Shown in pieces: positions 8,409 through 21,798 of a stretch of DNA of 64,000 bases. Made by a program: the position numbers and the translations under genes. Source of the stretch: Pirellulales bacterium (GTDB lineage Bacteria > Planctomycetota > Planctomycetia > Pirellulales > JAEUIK01); contig JAHBXR010000002.1 of assembly GCA_019636335.1 (NCBI GenBank), forward strand, positions 186,001-250,000, written 5' to 3'. The notes under the pieces are model-generated. The model was not told the origin of the DNA and searched no databases. It worked only from the letters and a program-made list of their open reading frames with translations. Position 1 is the first letter of the stretch. Each line of letters opens with the position of its first letter.

Positions 8409-8795
8409 CGTTCCCTCGACGTGTTCGCTCTCGCGACAACGGACCGTTGCCGCGGTGACATCCTTGTCGTCCGCTCGCTCGCATGGCCTCGCGCCGCGCA
8501 AACCCTGCGCAGCCCCAGGCGAGGCGAACCCGTGGTTCGGTTCTTGTATCGGTATCGATGCGGTTGATCTTGAACGTTGTCGGAAAGAGGAAGGCTGGGC
8601 AAAGTACGCCGCAACTCGGCGGCGCCGGATGATCGCGCGGCGGGCCACCGTCCGCAACGCCGATTTTCGACGTAAGACATGATCATGAGAAGGCTTAGGT
8701 TGCCTTGCAGCTTCTGGGGCAGTCTGACATACTCCAGGAGTGCCTAGGGCCGACTCCACTTGTCTCTTTTCTCTTGCAGGGAGATTGTTTCCGGC
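8409..8795. other. Divergent intergenic region upstream of metH
   Basis: This 387-base gap must contain promoters for the minus-strand operon and for metH. I looked for cobalamin and SAM riboswitch cores and found none I could support. No gene or clear terminator is seen. Confidence 0.4.
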
Positions 8796-12490
<3,695 letters not shown>

Positions 12491-12494
<4 letters not shown>

Positions 12495-14554
12495 TTTCCA
12501 CGCAGCGCCGCGCGGGCTTCTTCGACCACGCGTTCGGCCGTGATGCCGAACTTCTGGAAGAGCTCTTCCGCGGGGGCCGAGGCGCCGAAGTGGTTCAAGC
12601 CCACGAAGCGGCCACCGTCGCCCAGGTAGCGTTCCCAGCCTTGCTTGATCGCGGCCTCGACCGCCACGCGAGCGCGCACGTTCGAAGGGAGTACCTTTTC
12701 GCGGTAGGCGTGGTCTTGCGCCTCGAACAGCTCGAACGAGGGCATGCTCACGACGCGCGCCGCCACGCCATCGGCGTTCAACTTCTCCCAGGCGGCCACC
12801 GCCACCGAGAGCTCGCTCCCCGAGGCCAGCAAGATCACCTCGGGCGATCCCTTCTTCGCTTCGCCCAGGATATAGCCCCCTTGCTTCACGCCGTCGGCCG
12901 AAGCGAACTTCGTGCGGTCGAGCGTGGGCAGGTCCTGTCGAGTCAGGATGAGCGAAACGGGCTGATCGCGCAGCGGCATGATCGCACGATAGGCGGCTGC
13001 CACTTCGTTCGCGTCGCCGGGCCGGAACACGATCATGTTCGGAATCGCGCGGAGCGCGGCCAGGTGCTCGATCGGCTGATGCGTGGGGCCATCTTCTCCC
13101 ACGCCGATCGAGTCGTGCGTGAAGACGTAGATCACCGGCAGGCCCATGATGGCGCTCAAGCGCATGCTGCCGCGGCAATAGTCGCTGAAGACGAGGAACG
13201 TCGAGCCGTAAGGACGCAGGCCGCACAGCGACATGCCGTTGAGCGTGCCGGCCATGCCGTGCTCGCGAATGCCGAAGTGGAAGTTGCGCCCGCCGTGCGT
13301 GCTGGCGGCAAAGCTGCCCGCCTCGGCAAACGTGAGATTCGTCTTCGTCGAGGGGGAAAGATCGGCCGAGCCCCCCAAGAGCCAGGGCACGCGCTGGGCG
13401 ATGGCGTTGAGCACCTTGCCCCCCGAGTTGCGACTGGCCGTGCCTTTGGCATCGGCCGGGAACTCGGGAATGTCCTTGTCCCAACCGCTGGGCAACTCGC
13501 GAGCTTCCATCTGCTGCCACTCGCGTGCGAGATCTGGATACTTCTTCGCGTAGTCGGCGAAGAGCTTGTCCCACGCCGTGCGCAGCTTCGCGCCGCGCTC
13601 GCCGACACCGTTGCGGAAATCTTCACGCACCTCGTCGGGCACGAGGAACTTCGCCTCGGCCGGCCAGCCGTAGACTTCCTTCGTGGCGCGGATCTCATCG
13701 GCTCCGAGCGGGGCGCCGTGCGCCTCGTGCGTGTCTTGCTTCTTGGGCGAGCCCCACGCGATGTGGCTGCGGACGACGATCATCGTCGGCTTGCTCGAGC
13801 TTTCGTTGAACGTGCGCAGCGCCTTGGCCAGCGCCTCGGTATCGTTCGCGTCGTCCAGACGAAGGACGTACCAGCCGTAGCCCTCGAAGCGGGTGGCCAC
13901 TTCCTCGCTGAAGGCGAGCGAAGTGTTGCCTTCGATCGTGATGTGGTTGTTGTCGTAGATCCAGCACAGGTTCGAAAGTTGCAGGTGCCCGGCTATCGAG
14001 GCGGCCTCGCCCGAGACGCCTTCCATCAGGTCGCCGTCGCTGCACAACACGTAGGTGTTGAAGTCGAACAGCTCGTAGCCCGGTCGATTGAAGTAGCTGG
14101 CCAACCAGCGCGAGGCGATCGCCATGCCGACGCTGTTCGTGACACCCTGTCCGAGCGGGCCGGTGGTGGTCTCGACCCCCGTGGTGTGGCGCCACTCGGG
14201 ATGCCCAGGGCAGCGGCTGTCCCACTGGCGAAACCGCTTGATGTGCTCGAGCGGCACGGCCAGTTCATCGGTCAGCTTGCCGTCGTGGTCGATTTGTCGC
14301 ACGCCTGCCAGGTGCAGGATGGAATAGAGCAGCATCGAGGCATGCCCACACGACAGCACAAACCGATCGCGGTTGGGCCAGTGGGGGGCCGCTGGATCGT
14401 AACGCAAAAACTTCTGCCAGACGGTATAGGCCACCGGCGCGAGCGCCATGGGGGTGCCGGGGTGACCGCTGTTCGCTTGCTGTACGGCGTCCATCGCCAG
14501 CGTGCGGATGGTATTGATCGAAAGCTGTTCGAGATTGAGAGAAGTGGTCGCCAT
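12491..14554 (-). CDS. tkt: Transketolase
   Basis: The 687-residue protein is full length. The N-terminal thiamine-diphosphate domain shows [19 protein letters not shown] and the ThDP motif starting [10 protein letters not shown] (here [15 protein letters not shown]) with a late NN ([10 protein letters not shown]). The central Pyr domain carries the catalytic-type segment FGIREHGM and [21 protein letters not shown]; the C-terminal domain follows. It moves two-carbon ketol units in the pentose phosphate pathway. AAGGA sits 5 bases before the ATG. The gene converges with metH with a 4-base overlap of stops, so neither has room for its own intergenic terminator. Confidence 0.98.
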
Positions 14555-15035
14555 GATTTCCTTGCCACCAGATCAAAGCCAATGAAGCCGGGCCGCGCGG
14601 CCGAGGCGTCCGCGACGATTGCGAACGCGCTCGTACTCCTCTACCTGCGCCGCATGCGGCGACCGTCGGTCGAATGAGTCTAAAGGGTTCCGCCGCCGTT
14701 GGTCAACGACGCTCGTCCGCCGCAAATCTCGGCGCCGCAAGGTGCTGCGCTCGCGCGATGGGTTTTCATCGTGCGTGAAGCATCGCGACCGTTCGGTTCA
14801 ATCGCTCGACCACTGGCCGCATACTGTTAAGAAATCGTGACACTTTGACGCAGAGCGCTAAGTTTGCGCCACACTCGCGAGAGTGATTTCATCCCTGAAA
14901 ACAGCGGCTTTTTTTGTCTGACACCTTGTCAGCAAAGCCACTGCGAGCGATGCTAGTCGTCGCTGGAGGCGAGACAATTCGGCATGGGACGGCTGAGCAG
15001 AAGAGGCCGTGAACACGTTCCGCGGAGACCACGCC
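14555..15035. other. Intergenic region between divergent tkt and a small membrane-protein gene
   Basis: No convincing gene is seen in these 481 bases. A 5+5 stem CACTC-GCGA-GAGTG (14872-14885) and a hairpin TGACA-CCT-TGTCA (14919-14931) flanked by GGCTT/AAAGCC (14906-14939) could be weak terminators or leader structures. TTGACG at 14845-14850 has no good -10 partner. Confidence 0.35.
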
Positions 15036-15578
15036 ATGTCCGACACGAAGGCCGCCGTACCGACCACCGCTTCTATTTCTGTTTCGCCGCGAGCTGCGAT
15101 GGCCACTCCTGCTCGCCCCCGCGAGGAAAGCCGCGGTTGGCTGGCCCTCATTCTGCAATTGATCGGTTTTAGCGCGGCCGCGGCAATCGGCTTTGCCGCC
15201 AGCCTCTACTACACGACACAGCAGCAGGCGGCCGCAGCACGTCAGCGGCAGGCCGCGGACGAACGTATCGCTACGGCCGCGACGCAGGCCGCTCCCGCGG
15301 AAAACGTGCCGGCCGAGACGCAATCGGCCGAGCAGCCCGCAGCAAGTGAAGCGGCCGCGCCCGAGGGGCAGTTCTCGGAAGAGGTGGAGCGCGCCGAGAT
15401 GATCGAGGCCCAGCAAGCCAAGCCGCCCGTTCCGCTTGAAAACGTTCCGACCGAACCGACGACGACTTCGATCGAAGGCCTGCCTTTTGATCGGCTCGAG
15501 CCGGCCGATTCCGACTTGAAGGTCGAAACGCTCGACGGCCAAACGGTGACCGAGCCCGATGCTGCGATTACGCCGTAG
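15036..15578 (+). CDS. Hypothetical small membrane protein
   Basis: The product from ATG 15036 is ~180 residues, with GGAG about 9 bases before the start; a GTG at 15009 is a poorer alternative. A cytoplasmic N-terminus (~1-40) is followed by one membrane helix (LALILQLIGFSAAAAIGFAAS), then a Gln/Ala/Arg-rich likely coiled coil (QQQAAAARQRQAADERI) and an acidic, Pro-rich tail. No family is recognised. The downstream gene converges with it, so it is probably transcribed alone. Confidence 0.65.
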   Translation: MSDTKAAVPTTASISVSPRAAMATPARPREESRGWLALILQLIGFSAAAAIGFAASLYYTTQQQAAAARQRQAADERIATAATQAAPAENVPAETQSAEQPAASEAAAPEGQFSEEVERAEMIEAQQAKPPVPLENVPTEPTTTSIEGLPFDRLEPADSDLKVETLDGQTVTEPDAAITP

Positions 15579-15606
15579 TAGTCAGCCGCACATCTGGTGC
15601 CTGATT

Positions 15607-15647
15607 AAAAAAAACCACAAACACGACAGGCCGGACGATATGCCTGT
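15607..15647 (-). terminator. Rho-independent terminator of the radical SAM gene
   Basis: Read on the minus strand, a stem ACAGGC / GCCTGT (15642-15647 with 15626-15631) is followed by a T-rich run ending in eight T (15607-15614). It lies just past the radical SAM stop, between convergent genes. Confidence 0.55.
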
Positions 15648-15665
15648 CACGCACTCTGGCGTGAC
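15646..15665. terminator. Second stem-loop between convergent genes
   Basis: GTCACGC-ACTCTG-GCGTGAC forms a perfect 7-base-pair stem directly abutting the stop of the radical SAM gene. It may act with the hairpin at 15626-15647, with which it overlaps by two bases and so would compete. Confidence 0.45.
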
Positions 15666-16550
15666 CTACGAGACGCCGTAGAAGGCGGCCGTTTCGAGTC
15701 CCGTGCGCTGATGGACCTCGGCAGCGATCGCGTCGACTTCCTCATTGGTGAGCGGCGCGACGTATGATTCGGCCGGGCGGCGCGCCACCGTGTAGATCTG
15801 TACCAGCTTAAGTTGCCCGCCGGCGGCGGTGATCTCGTTCAAGCGCTCGCAGAAGGCCGCAATCTCCGTGGCGGGGGGGGCCTGGTCAGCGATGCGCATG
15901 AAGAGGGCCTGGATCACGAGCGGACGCACCTGCGCGGCGGCGGTGATGTTTTCCAGGATGCGCGCGAAGGGGATCTTCGTCCGTTCGACCTGCTGGTAGT
16001 ACGTGTCGGTTCCGGCGTCGAGCTTGGCCCAGATCTCTCCTCGGTTCGCATCGAGCGTGGCCAGTCCTCGCACGACGTGCGGGCGATGGAACATGCTGGC
16101 GTTCGTGATGAGCACCATTTTCACATCGTCGAGCCCGTGACGGCGTTTCAACTCAGCACACTGCGCCACGACCTCGTCGAAGTTGACGTGCGTCGTCGGT
16201 TCGCCATCGCCGCTGAAGGCGATGTCGTTCAACCGCCGCAGCGCCTGCGGCGTATCGCGAAACTTCGGATGCTCGAAGAGCTGACCCGAGGTGACGAGTT
16301 GTAAGGTGTGGTCGAGTTCGTCGAGCAAGGCCGGCAGATCGACGAACGTGGTCTCGGCCGTGCTCACGCGATCGACCTGGCAGTAGATACAATCGAAGTT
16401 GCAGACCTTGTCGGGATTGAGATTCACGCCGAGCGAGATGCCCCCCGAGCGCCGGCTGAGCACCGGATAGACGAACCGGTTCTGCTCGAACGAACGCTCG
16501 TGCTGCGTGAAGAGTCGTTCGGCGGCGGGGGTGATCGAATCGTGATTCAT
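15666..16550 (-). CDS. Radical SAM protein (COG0731-like)
   Basis: The 294-residue protein has the radical SAM cluster motif CxxxCxxC as CNFDCIYC (~50-57), preceded by SLGVNLNPDKV, and the SAM-binding GDGEP motif (FSGDGEPTTH). The segment WAKLDAGTD is typical of the wyosine-related/COG0731 family of radical SAM proteins, many of which have no known substrate. No extra cluster-binding cysteines or C-terminal TRAM domain are visible, so it may be a minimal enzyme. It is monocistronic, flanked by a convergent small-protein gene and a spacer of ~130 bases. Confidence 0.88.
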   Translation of the reverse strand: MNHDSITPAAERLFTQHERSFEQNRFVYPVLSRRSGGISLGVNLNPDKVCNFDCIYCQVDRVSTAETTFVDLPALLDELDHTLQLVTSGQLFEHPKFRDTPQALRRLNDIAFSGDGEPTTHVNFDEVVAQCAELKRRHGLDDVKMVLITNASMFHRPHVVRGLATLDANRGEIWAKLDAGTDTYYQQVERTKIPFARILENITAAAQVRPLVIQALFMRIADQAPPATEIAAFCERLNEITAAGGQLKLVQIYTVARRPAESYVAPLTNEEVDAIAAEVHQRTGLETAAFYGVS

Positions 16551-16682
16551 CGGGCGGTCGGTTGGGGGTGGCAGGCCGCGGGTGTTGGCGCGATGCCGGT
16601 CCCTGGCTTTCCCCTCACCTCCGGCCCCTGACCCACGTCAGAAGGGAGGGGGGATACTCCCAAGCGGTGCGCGTCGCGTTTG

Positions 16683-16979
16683 CTACTTCACGCGTCGGAG
16701 GACCGTGAACTCGTCCATCGTGACAGTGGTAAGCTCGCCATCGTCGCGGCGGAGCAGGATGATGTCGCTCCACACCTTGTCGTCGGTGCTGCGGGCGTTG
16801 TGCAGACCGTGGCGGCGGCGCTCGGTCGAAATGACCGTCCCCTGCGTGGTGGTCGTCCAACTGCGCTGGCCGACTTTCACCTGGTGGACGACCTCGAGCC
16901 TATCCCCTTCCTTCAGGTCGGGTACCAACTTGCGCGAGGCGGCATTCGCCTGCGGCGTGACGGCAACGGCATTCGACAT
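16683..16979 (-). CDS. Small conserved hypothetical protein
   Basis: The 98-residue soluble protein (MSNAVAVTPQ..., ending VTMDEFTVLRRVK) has a compact beta-rich pattern: DRLEVVHQVKVGQRSW, GTVISTERRRHGL and DIILLRRDDGELTTVT. This resembles a small SH3-like or barrel fold, but I do not recognise a family. It has no signal peptide or membrane segment. The basic segment ERRRHGLHNARS could contact nucleic acid (speculative). It stands alone between the radical SAM gene and the hairpin that follows the GTPase gene. Confidence 0.7.
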   Translation of the reverse strand: MSNAVAVTPQANAASRKLVPDLKEGDRLEVVHQVKVGQRSWTTTTQGTVISTERRRHGLHNARSTDDKVWSDIILLRRDDGELTTVTMDEFTVLRRVK

Positions 16980-17110
16980 CGTGCGGCGAACTCCGAAGGA
17001 AGACTAAAAGCAGTAGACACCCGCTATTGTCGGCGAGTTCGCCCATCTGGCAAGGGCGGAACAGGCGGTCGCCGCTGAAACCGGGCCATGGACCGCCCCT
17101 GGAGAAAGAC

Positions 17111-17143
17111 CCAGAGGCACAGGCTGGCAGCCTGTGCCTCTGG
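17111..17143. repeat. Perfect 15-bp palindrome with 3-base loop (terminator-like)
   Basis: CCAGAGGCACAGGCT (17111-17125), loop GGC, then the exact complement AGCCTGTGCCTCTGG (17129-17143), 7 bases after the stop of the TGS-GTPase gene. A stem this long terminates or protects the transcript. It lacks a clear T-run, and its form (GGCACAGGCT...AGCCTGTGCC) suggests a dispersed intergenic palindrome. Confidence 0.7.
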
Positions 17144-17149
17144 CCGGCA

Positions 17150-18178
17150 TCAAACGCTGAATCGCACGTGCAGGATATCGCCGTCCCGGACGACGTAGTC
17201 CTTCGGCTCCTGCCGTAGCAGGTTGTTGGCCTTGATCTCCCGTTCGCTCCCCAGGCGGACCAGGTCGGCACAGTCCATCACCTCGGCCCGGATGAAGCCG
17301 CGGGCGAGATCGCTGTGGATGTTGTCGGCGGCTTCCAGCGCGGTTCCACCCTGGCGAAGCATCCAGGTGCGAACTTCTTTCTCGCCGGCCGTGAAGTAGA
17401 GCATCTGCCCGGAGACGTCGAGGATGCGCTTCAGCAGTCCGTCGCGCGAGGAGGCGGTGAGCCCCAACTCCTGGGCGAACTCCTCGCGATCCTCGGGCGA
17501 CATCCGCATCAGCTCCAGCTCGAGCCCGACGCGGATCACCTCGACGGGCTGCCCGGGGACGATCTTCTCGGTGAATCGCTCGGGCTGGTCCTCGTCGTCG
17601 GCGGCGTTGACCACGATCAGCTTGGGCTTCTCGGTCAGCAGGCGGAAGGAGCGGGTCGCGCGGTACTGCTCTTCGGTCAACTTCATATCGCGCAGCGCTT
17701 TGCCTTCGCCCAGTCCTGCGACGAGCGGCTCGAGAGCGGCCAGTTCGGCCAGCTCCTCTTCGCGGTTGGGGCGAGGCTTCTTGACCGATTCGCGCAGGCG
17801 TTCGACCCGGCCCGAGGCGATCTCCAGGTCGGCCAGCAGCAGATCTTCCTCGAAGCTTTGCAGATCGACGAGGGGATCGGAGCCGGCAAAGCCCGCCACG
17901 ACCAGCACGAAGCAGCCTGCCTCGCGCAGCAGGCCCAGCCGCGCGGCGTTCCCTTCGTGCGTGCGGGTGAGGCCGGGGGTGTCGAACAGCTCGAGCGAGG
18001 CCTGCGTGATCTTCTTGGGCTTGTAGATCTCGCAGAGTTGCGCGATGCGCTCGTCGGGCACCGGGGCCATGGCCGATTGCCCGGAGTGTGCGAGCGCGAA
18101 GTCGGGCTCGACCCCCGTCAGCCAGTGAAACAGCGTGCTCTTGCCCGACCCGGCATAGCCGACGATACCAATCTTCAT
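17150..18178 (-). CDS. YchF/Obg-related GTPase with C-terminal TGS domain (variant)
   Basis: The 342-residue protein has a TRAFAC GTPase fold: P-loop GYAGSGKST (7-15; YchF usually GLPNVGKST), switch II LFDTPGL and G4-like VVNAADD in place of NKxD, then a helical hairpin region (~120-200). A C-terminal TGS/DUF933 module includes YFTAGEKEVRTWMLRQG and ends KDYVVRDGDILHVRFSV, close to the YchF ending. YchF itself is an ATPase bound to ribosomes; this paralogue is shorter and its P-loop differs, so nucleotide preference is open. It overlaps the transglutaminase gene by ATGA, an unusual partner for a MoxR operon. Confidence 0.85.
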   Translation of the reverse strand: MKIGIVGYAGSGKSTLFHWLTGVEPDFALAHSGQSAMAPVPDERIAQLCEIYKPKKITQASLELFDTPGLTRTHEGNAARLGLLREAGCFVLVVAGFAGSDPLVDLQSFEEDLLLADLEIASGRVERLRESVKKPRPNREEELAELAALEPLVAGLGEGKALRDMKLTEEQYRATRSFRLLTEKPKLIVVNAADDEDQPERFTEKIVPGQPVEVIRVGLELELMRMSPEDREEFAQELGLTASSRDGLLKRILDVSGQMLYFTAGEKEVRTWMLRQGGTALEAADNIHSDLARGFIRAEVMDCADLVRLGSEREIKANNLLRQEPKDYVVRDGDILHVRFSV

Positions 18179-20550
18179 GACCGTAGCTCGTGACGTCCTC
18201 GACGCGGCGGAAGCGCCGCTTCGAGCAGCGCGAGCGACTGTTCTACCGTGTCGCTTTCGGCCTTGTCCAGGTCCGCGCGGCCGAAACGGACGCGGTAGAA
18301 GGCCTCGGTCACGCGCTCGGGGGCCAGCGCGGCCGCCGGCGCGAGCCCCCGTTCGCCCAGCTTGCGCCGGGCCAGGGTGGCGAATTCACGCTGCGTCTGC
18401 GAGGCAGTCCGCACGATGGCAAACCGCGCCAGCAGCGACTCGAGTCGATGGTAGAACTCGACCTCCGGCCCGCGCCGGCGAGCCAAAGCCGATCCCCGGC
18501 GCCAGCCATAGCGCTGCCACAGACGGCGCACTCCTTGCACGGCGCCGATCACGCCTGCCGCTAGGAGCGAACCGACCAGCCCACCACGCCAACTGAACCA
18601 GTCGCCACTGAACCAACCGGTTCCGTCGAGTCCCAACAGAACGGTAAATCCTTGCCAGATGTCACGGTAGTTCTGCGGATTGGTCAGCGCGCGATAGACC
18701 GACAGGAAGGCGGCGCCGATCGGTTGGTAGATGGCTTCCATCTGACGATTGGCATCGAGCCCCACGACGTAGCTCGACCACAGGTATTGGGCATAGTCGG
18801 TGAACTGCCGCAACGAGGCGATCGCCAACCAGTTTGACGAGCGGTCGACGGCGCTCAGGCTGGCGATCGTGGGGTCGAGCGTGAGCCAGCCCCCGTTGGC
18901 CCAACTGACCGGGATGTCGCCTCGCGGTTGCTGGGGAAGATCGCTCGGCAAGTGAGCCGGTTCGAGATAGGCCTCGACCCAGGCGTGCGCGTGCAGTTGA
19001 CGAACCTGGTAGAAGCCGCCGAGCGAGTTCCACTCGCCCCCTTTAAAGCCGAGCACCAGTCGCGAGGGAATGCCCACGCTCCGCAGCATCAGGGCCAGGG
19101 CCGTGGCGAAGTATTCGCAGTGCCCTTGCGGCCGTTCGAAGAGGAAGTCGTCGATCGGGTCGAGCGCCGGATCGCGCAGCGGCGATTGCAGCGAGTAGCT
19201 GAATCGTCCCGGCTCGCCGAAGTAACTTTCCAGGCGGCGGGCACGTGCCAAGCGATTGCTCGCCGGGATGTCGGCCACCAGGCTCTCGGCGAGATCGCCC
19301 AGGCGATCGAGCTTGTCGCCGGGAGGCAAATCTTCGTAAGGGTTGTACCCCGTATCGACGATTTCCTGGCTGGGCAGAACCGGGTACTGCTTTCCGCCAA
19401 TCAGCCCGGTGGTCGCCATGTTGAAGCGATACTGTTCGTTCTGTTTATCATCGGAACGCACGTACTGGTAACGCGCGTGATCGTACAGCAGATGCACATC
19501 CTGTTCGATTTTGTACGACGTGGGCAGGCAATACAGGAGGTCGCTCGAGAGAGGCTCGATCTGGATGTTCTGTCGCACCGTATGAGGCGGCAGGTCTCTC
19601 AGCGGAACGGGATGGATTTCGTCCGCGCTCGATCCGCGCGGCAGATCCCACACGCCGTCCTGGTATTGCGTGAGGTGCATGCCGCGGAAGAGGGGCTCTC
19701 CGACGATCTCAATGACTCGCCCCCCCTCGAACGACTGGAAGCTGACCTGCATGACCGCTTCCGGACTTTCGATGATGTCTCCCAGGTCGCCCAGCCGGAC
19801 GCTCTGCGACGCGCCGACGACTGGCTGCCCGGTCAGCGAGGCGGGGCGCCAGGGATTTCCTCCCACGCGCGGCACCATGAGAAAGACGACGGCCGTCATG
19901 ACGAGCGTTCCGAGGCAGACGAGCGCCACCTCGTTCAGCGCCGGCGCCAGCACGCGTCGCTCGGCCAGGTTGACCGGCGCATGGGCCACAAACACGCGGT
20001 CGACCTGCTGGCCGACGCGAACGGTCTGGGCGCCGAACCAACCGGCGGCGCTCGTGCCGCCGGGCGCCGCAGGGGACGTCAGACGCAGCATCTCGCTATG
20101 CAGGTGGAGCAAGACGAGCGTCGTGGCGCCGAGAAACAGGTAAACCACTTGCAGGAAGCCGAAGCTGAGGTCGTCGTTGACCACGGTCGCCACGGCGACT
20201 TCGAGCACGCTGAGCAGCATCAACAGCCAATACCGCCGCAGCAGCTTGACTTGAAACAGCAGAATGAACTGCAGATAGACGAGCAAGTTTGCCACGGCGA
20301 TCAGCCAGCTATCGCGCCCCATGCTGCCGAGGTCGAGAAAGGCGAAGGCCACGGCGATCAGCGACAGCAGGGCCGCCGTTCGATCGCCCAGGCGCCACCA
20401 GCCACGGAGATCGACCACATAGAAGGCCACCGCCGAAACGACCACCGCCAGGATCGGCAAACGCGTCTCCTGCTGGCCCATGCCCAACAGCATGGCCGAG
20501 AGAGCGACGAGCGCCGCGATGCAAAGCTGTAGCAAGCGTTCGATGGTCAT
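18175..20550 (-). CDS. Membrane transglutaminase-like protein (TgpA/DUF3488 family)
   Basis: The ~791-residue protein has an N-terminal block of five to six membrane helices (~1-210), an extracytoplasmic domain, and a transglutaminase-like core with the triad Cys in GHCEYFATALALM, His in LHAHAWVEAY and Asp in WLTLDPT. One more membrane helix (~GGLVGSLLAAGVIGAV) precedes a cytoplasmic C-terminal DUF4129-like tail. Start ATG 20550 is 1 base after the DUF58 stop; an upstream in-frame start at 20595 would overlap it. TgpA-type genes with MoxR and DUF58 are a widespread set of unknown detailed role, possibly crosslinking or processing envelope proteins. Confidence 0.92.
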   Translation of the reverse strand: MTIERLLQLCIAALVALSAMLLGMGQQETRLPILAVVVSAVAFYVVDLRGWWRLGDRTAALLSLIAVAFAFLDLGSMGRDSWLIAVANLLVYLQFILLFQVKLLRRYWLLMLLSVLEVAVATVVNDDLSFGFLQVVYLFLGATTLVLLHLHSEMLRLTSPAAPGGTSAAGWFGAQTVRVGQQVDRVFVAHAPVNLAERRVLAPALNEVALVCLGTLVMTAVVFLMVPRVGGNPWRPASLTGQPVVGASQSVRLGDLGDIIESPEAVMQVSFQSFEGGRVIEIVGEPLFRGMHLTQYQDGVWDLPRGSSADEIHPVPLRDLPPHTVRQNIQIEPLSSDLLYCLPTSYKIEQDVHLLYDHARYQYVRSDDKQNEQYRFNMATTGLIGGKQYPVLPSQEIVDTGYNPYEDLPPGDKLDRLGDLAESLVADIPASNRLARARRLESYFGEPGRFSYSLQSPLRDPALDPIDDFLFERPQGHCEYFATALALMLRSVGIPSRLVLGFKGGEWNSLGGFYQVRQLHAHAWVEAYLEPAHLPSDLPQQPRGDIPVSWANGGWLTLDPTIASLSAVDRSSNWLAIASLRQFTDYAQYLWSSYVVGLDANRQMEAIYQPIGAAFLSVYRALTNPQNYRDIWQGFTVLLGLDGTGWFSGDWFSWRGGLVGSLLAAGVIGAVQGVRRLWQRYGWRRGSALARRRGPEVEFYHRLESLLARFAIVRTASQTQREFATLARRKLGERGLAPAAALAPERVTEAFYRVRFGRADLDKAESDTVEQSLALLEAALPPRRGRHELRS

Positions 20551-20551
20551 G

Positions 20552-21730
20552 TCACTGCGGTTGAAAATACTCGGCGAGTTGCGCGCTGCTCGCATCGACC
20601 GTCAGGATGCGCGACAGCGTGGCCCTGCGGCGGGGATCTTCCCAGATCTCGACGAAGCGCTCGGTATCGGCCAGGTCGACCGGCCGCGTGCTGATCAGAA
20701 TCACCGAGCGCCCGGGTCGCACCGTGGCGAGCGCCGCCCCCAGCGACTCGGGCAACCGGTCGGTGGGCGTGGCTTCGGCCAGGGCCAGCGATTCGAGAAT
20801 GTCGTCGAGCAGCGCTGAAGAGGCCGCATGCGAGACCAGGCTCGGCTTGTCGCAGGCACAGGCGAATTGTAGGTGGCTGCCACCGCGCCCGCACAGCTCG
20901 GCAGCAATCGTGGCGGCAAAGCTGACGGCGGCTTCGACGGCCGCTAGTTCGGCTTCGTTCGGTGTCGGCGGTCGCCAGAGCTCGAGCACCAGGGTCAGAT
21001 CCTGATTTCTCTGTTCGGCGAATTGGCGCACGATGAGCGCACCGCGACGGGCCGAGGTGCGCCAATGGATCCAGCGCCGACTGTCGCCCGGGCGATAGTC
21101 GCGCAGGCTGTGGAAATCTCCCTCGACCACTCCCAGGGCGCGCGTCGCTTGGGCCGGCCGCTGAGCCGTTTGCTGAAATCTCCACCAGCGCCGCGTGAGA
21201 CGACCGAGTCGCGGAATCACGGTGAGCGTGGCGGGGCGCGGATCGCTGACCGTGGCCCGCACCAATCCGAAGGGAAATGCCGTCGAGTATCGCCAGGGGC
21301 CGAAGTGGTAACGTCCGCGCCGCAGCAGGCGCCCGCGGTACGACATCGACACCGTCTGCTGATGCGAGATGCGGGGAATCAACAGCCTTGCCCGCAGCGG
21401 CTCGGCGGCGCTCGAGTCTCCTTCGCGGCGAATGGTGTCCTCGACCGAGACGGCCCAACTGCCGAACCACCGATGGCGGCTGGTGGCTTCGACGGCCACT
21501 TCGATCAAGTCGCCGACGGCGATTCGTCGCGGCATGCGCCGAAGGAGTTCGAGCCGCGCGAGCGAGATCCGCACGCTGCGCCAATTGTAGACGTAAGGGC
21601 AGGCCATCATGCCGAACATCAACATCATCAGGTTGATATCGCGCAGCATCGCCCCGGTAAACAGGAAGCAAAGCACGCCCAGATAGCACAGGCCGGCAAA
21701 CGTGATCGCGATTCGGCGTCGAGGCTGCAT
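20552..21730 (-). CDS. DUF58 domain protein
   Basis: From ATG 21730 (MQPRRRIAITF) the product is ~392 residues; the long upstream extension of the open frame is antisense to the moxR coding frame and not protein-like. Two membrane helices (~8-50) are followed by a beta-rich region and the DUF58 signature GDFHSLRDYRPGDSRRWIHW, then a von Willebrand A-like C-terminal domain (LTLVLELW, VILIS). In this family the protein is thought to act with a MoxR ATPase, similarly to VWA partners of MoxR chaperones. Gap of 68 bases to moxR. Confidence 0.92.
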   Translation of the reverse strand: MQPRRRIAITFAGLCYLGVLCFLFTGAMLRDINLMMLMFGMMACPYVYNWRSVRISLARLELLRRMPRRIAVGDLIEVAVEATSRHRWFGSWAVSVEDTIRREGDSSAAEPLRARLLIPRISHQQTVSMSYRGRLLRRGRYHFGPWRYSTAFPFGLVRATVSDPRPATLTVIPRLGRLTRRWWRFQQTAQRPAQATRALGVVEGDFHSLRDYRPGDSRRWIHWRTSARRGALIVRQFAEQRNQDLTLVLELWRPPTPNEAELAAVEAAVSFAATIAAELCGRGGSHLQFACACDKPSLVSHAASSALLDDILESLALAEATPTDRLPESLGAALATVRPGRSVILISTRPVDLADTERFVEIWEDPRRRATLSRILTVDASSAQLAEYFQPQ

Positions 21731-21798
21731 GGCGTCACCGTTCGCGATCTGTCGAAGAACGGCCCCTCGATTCAACGTTCCCTGGCGCGCCGCGGCGG

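Noticed and set aside
8409..8795. Possible cobalamin or SAM riboswitch before metH
   Set aside because: A MetH gene without its own riboswitch would be unremarkable, and I could not find the conserved B12-box or SAM-box core on either strand.
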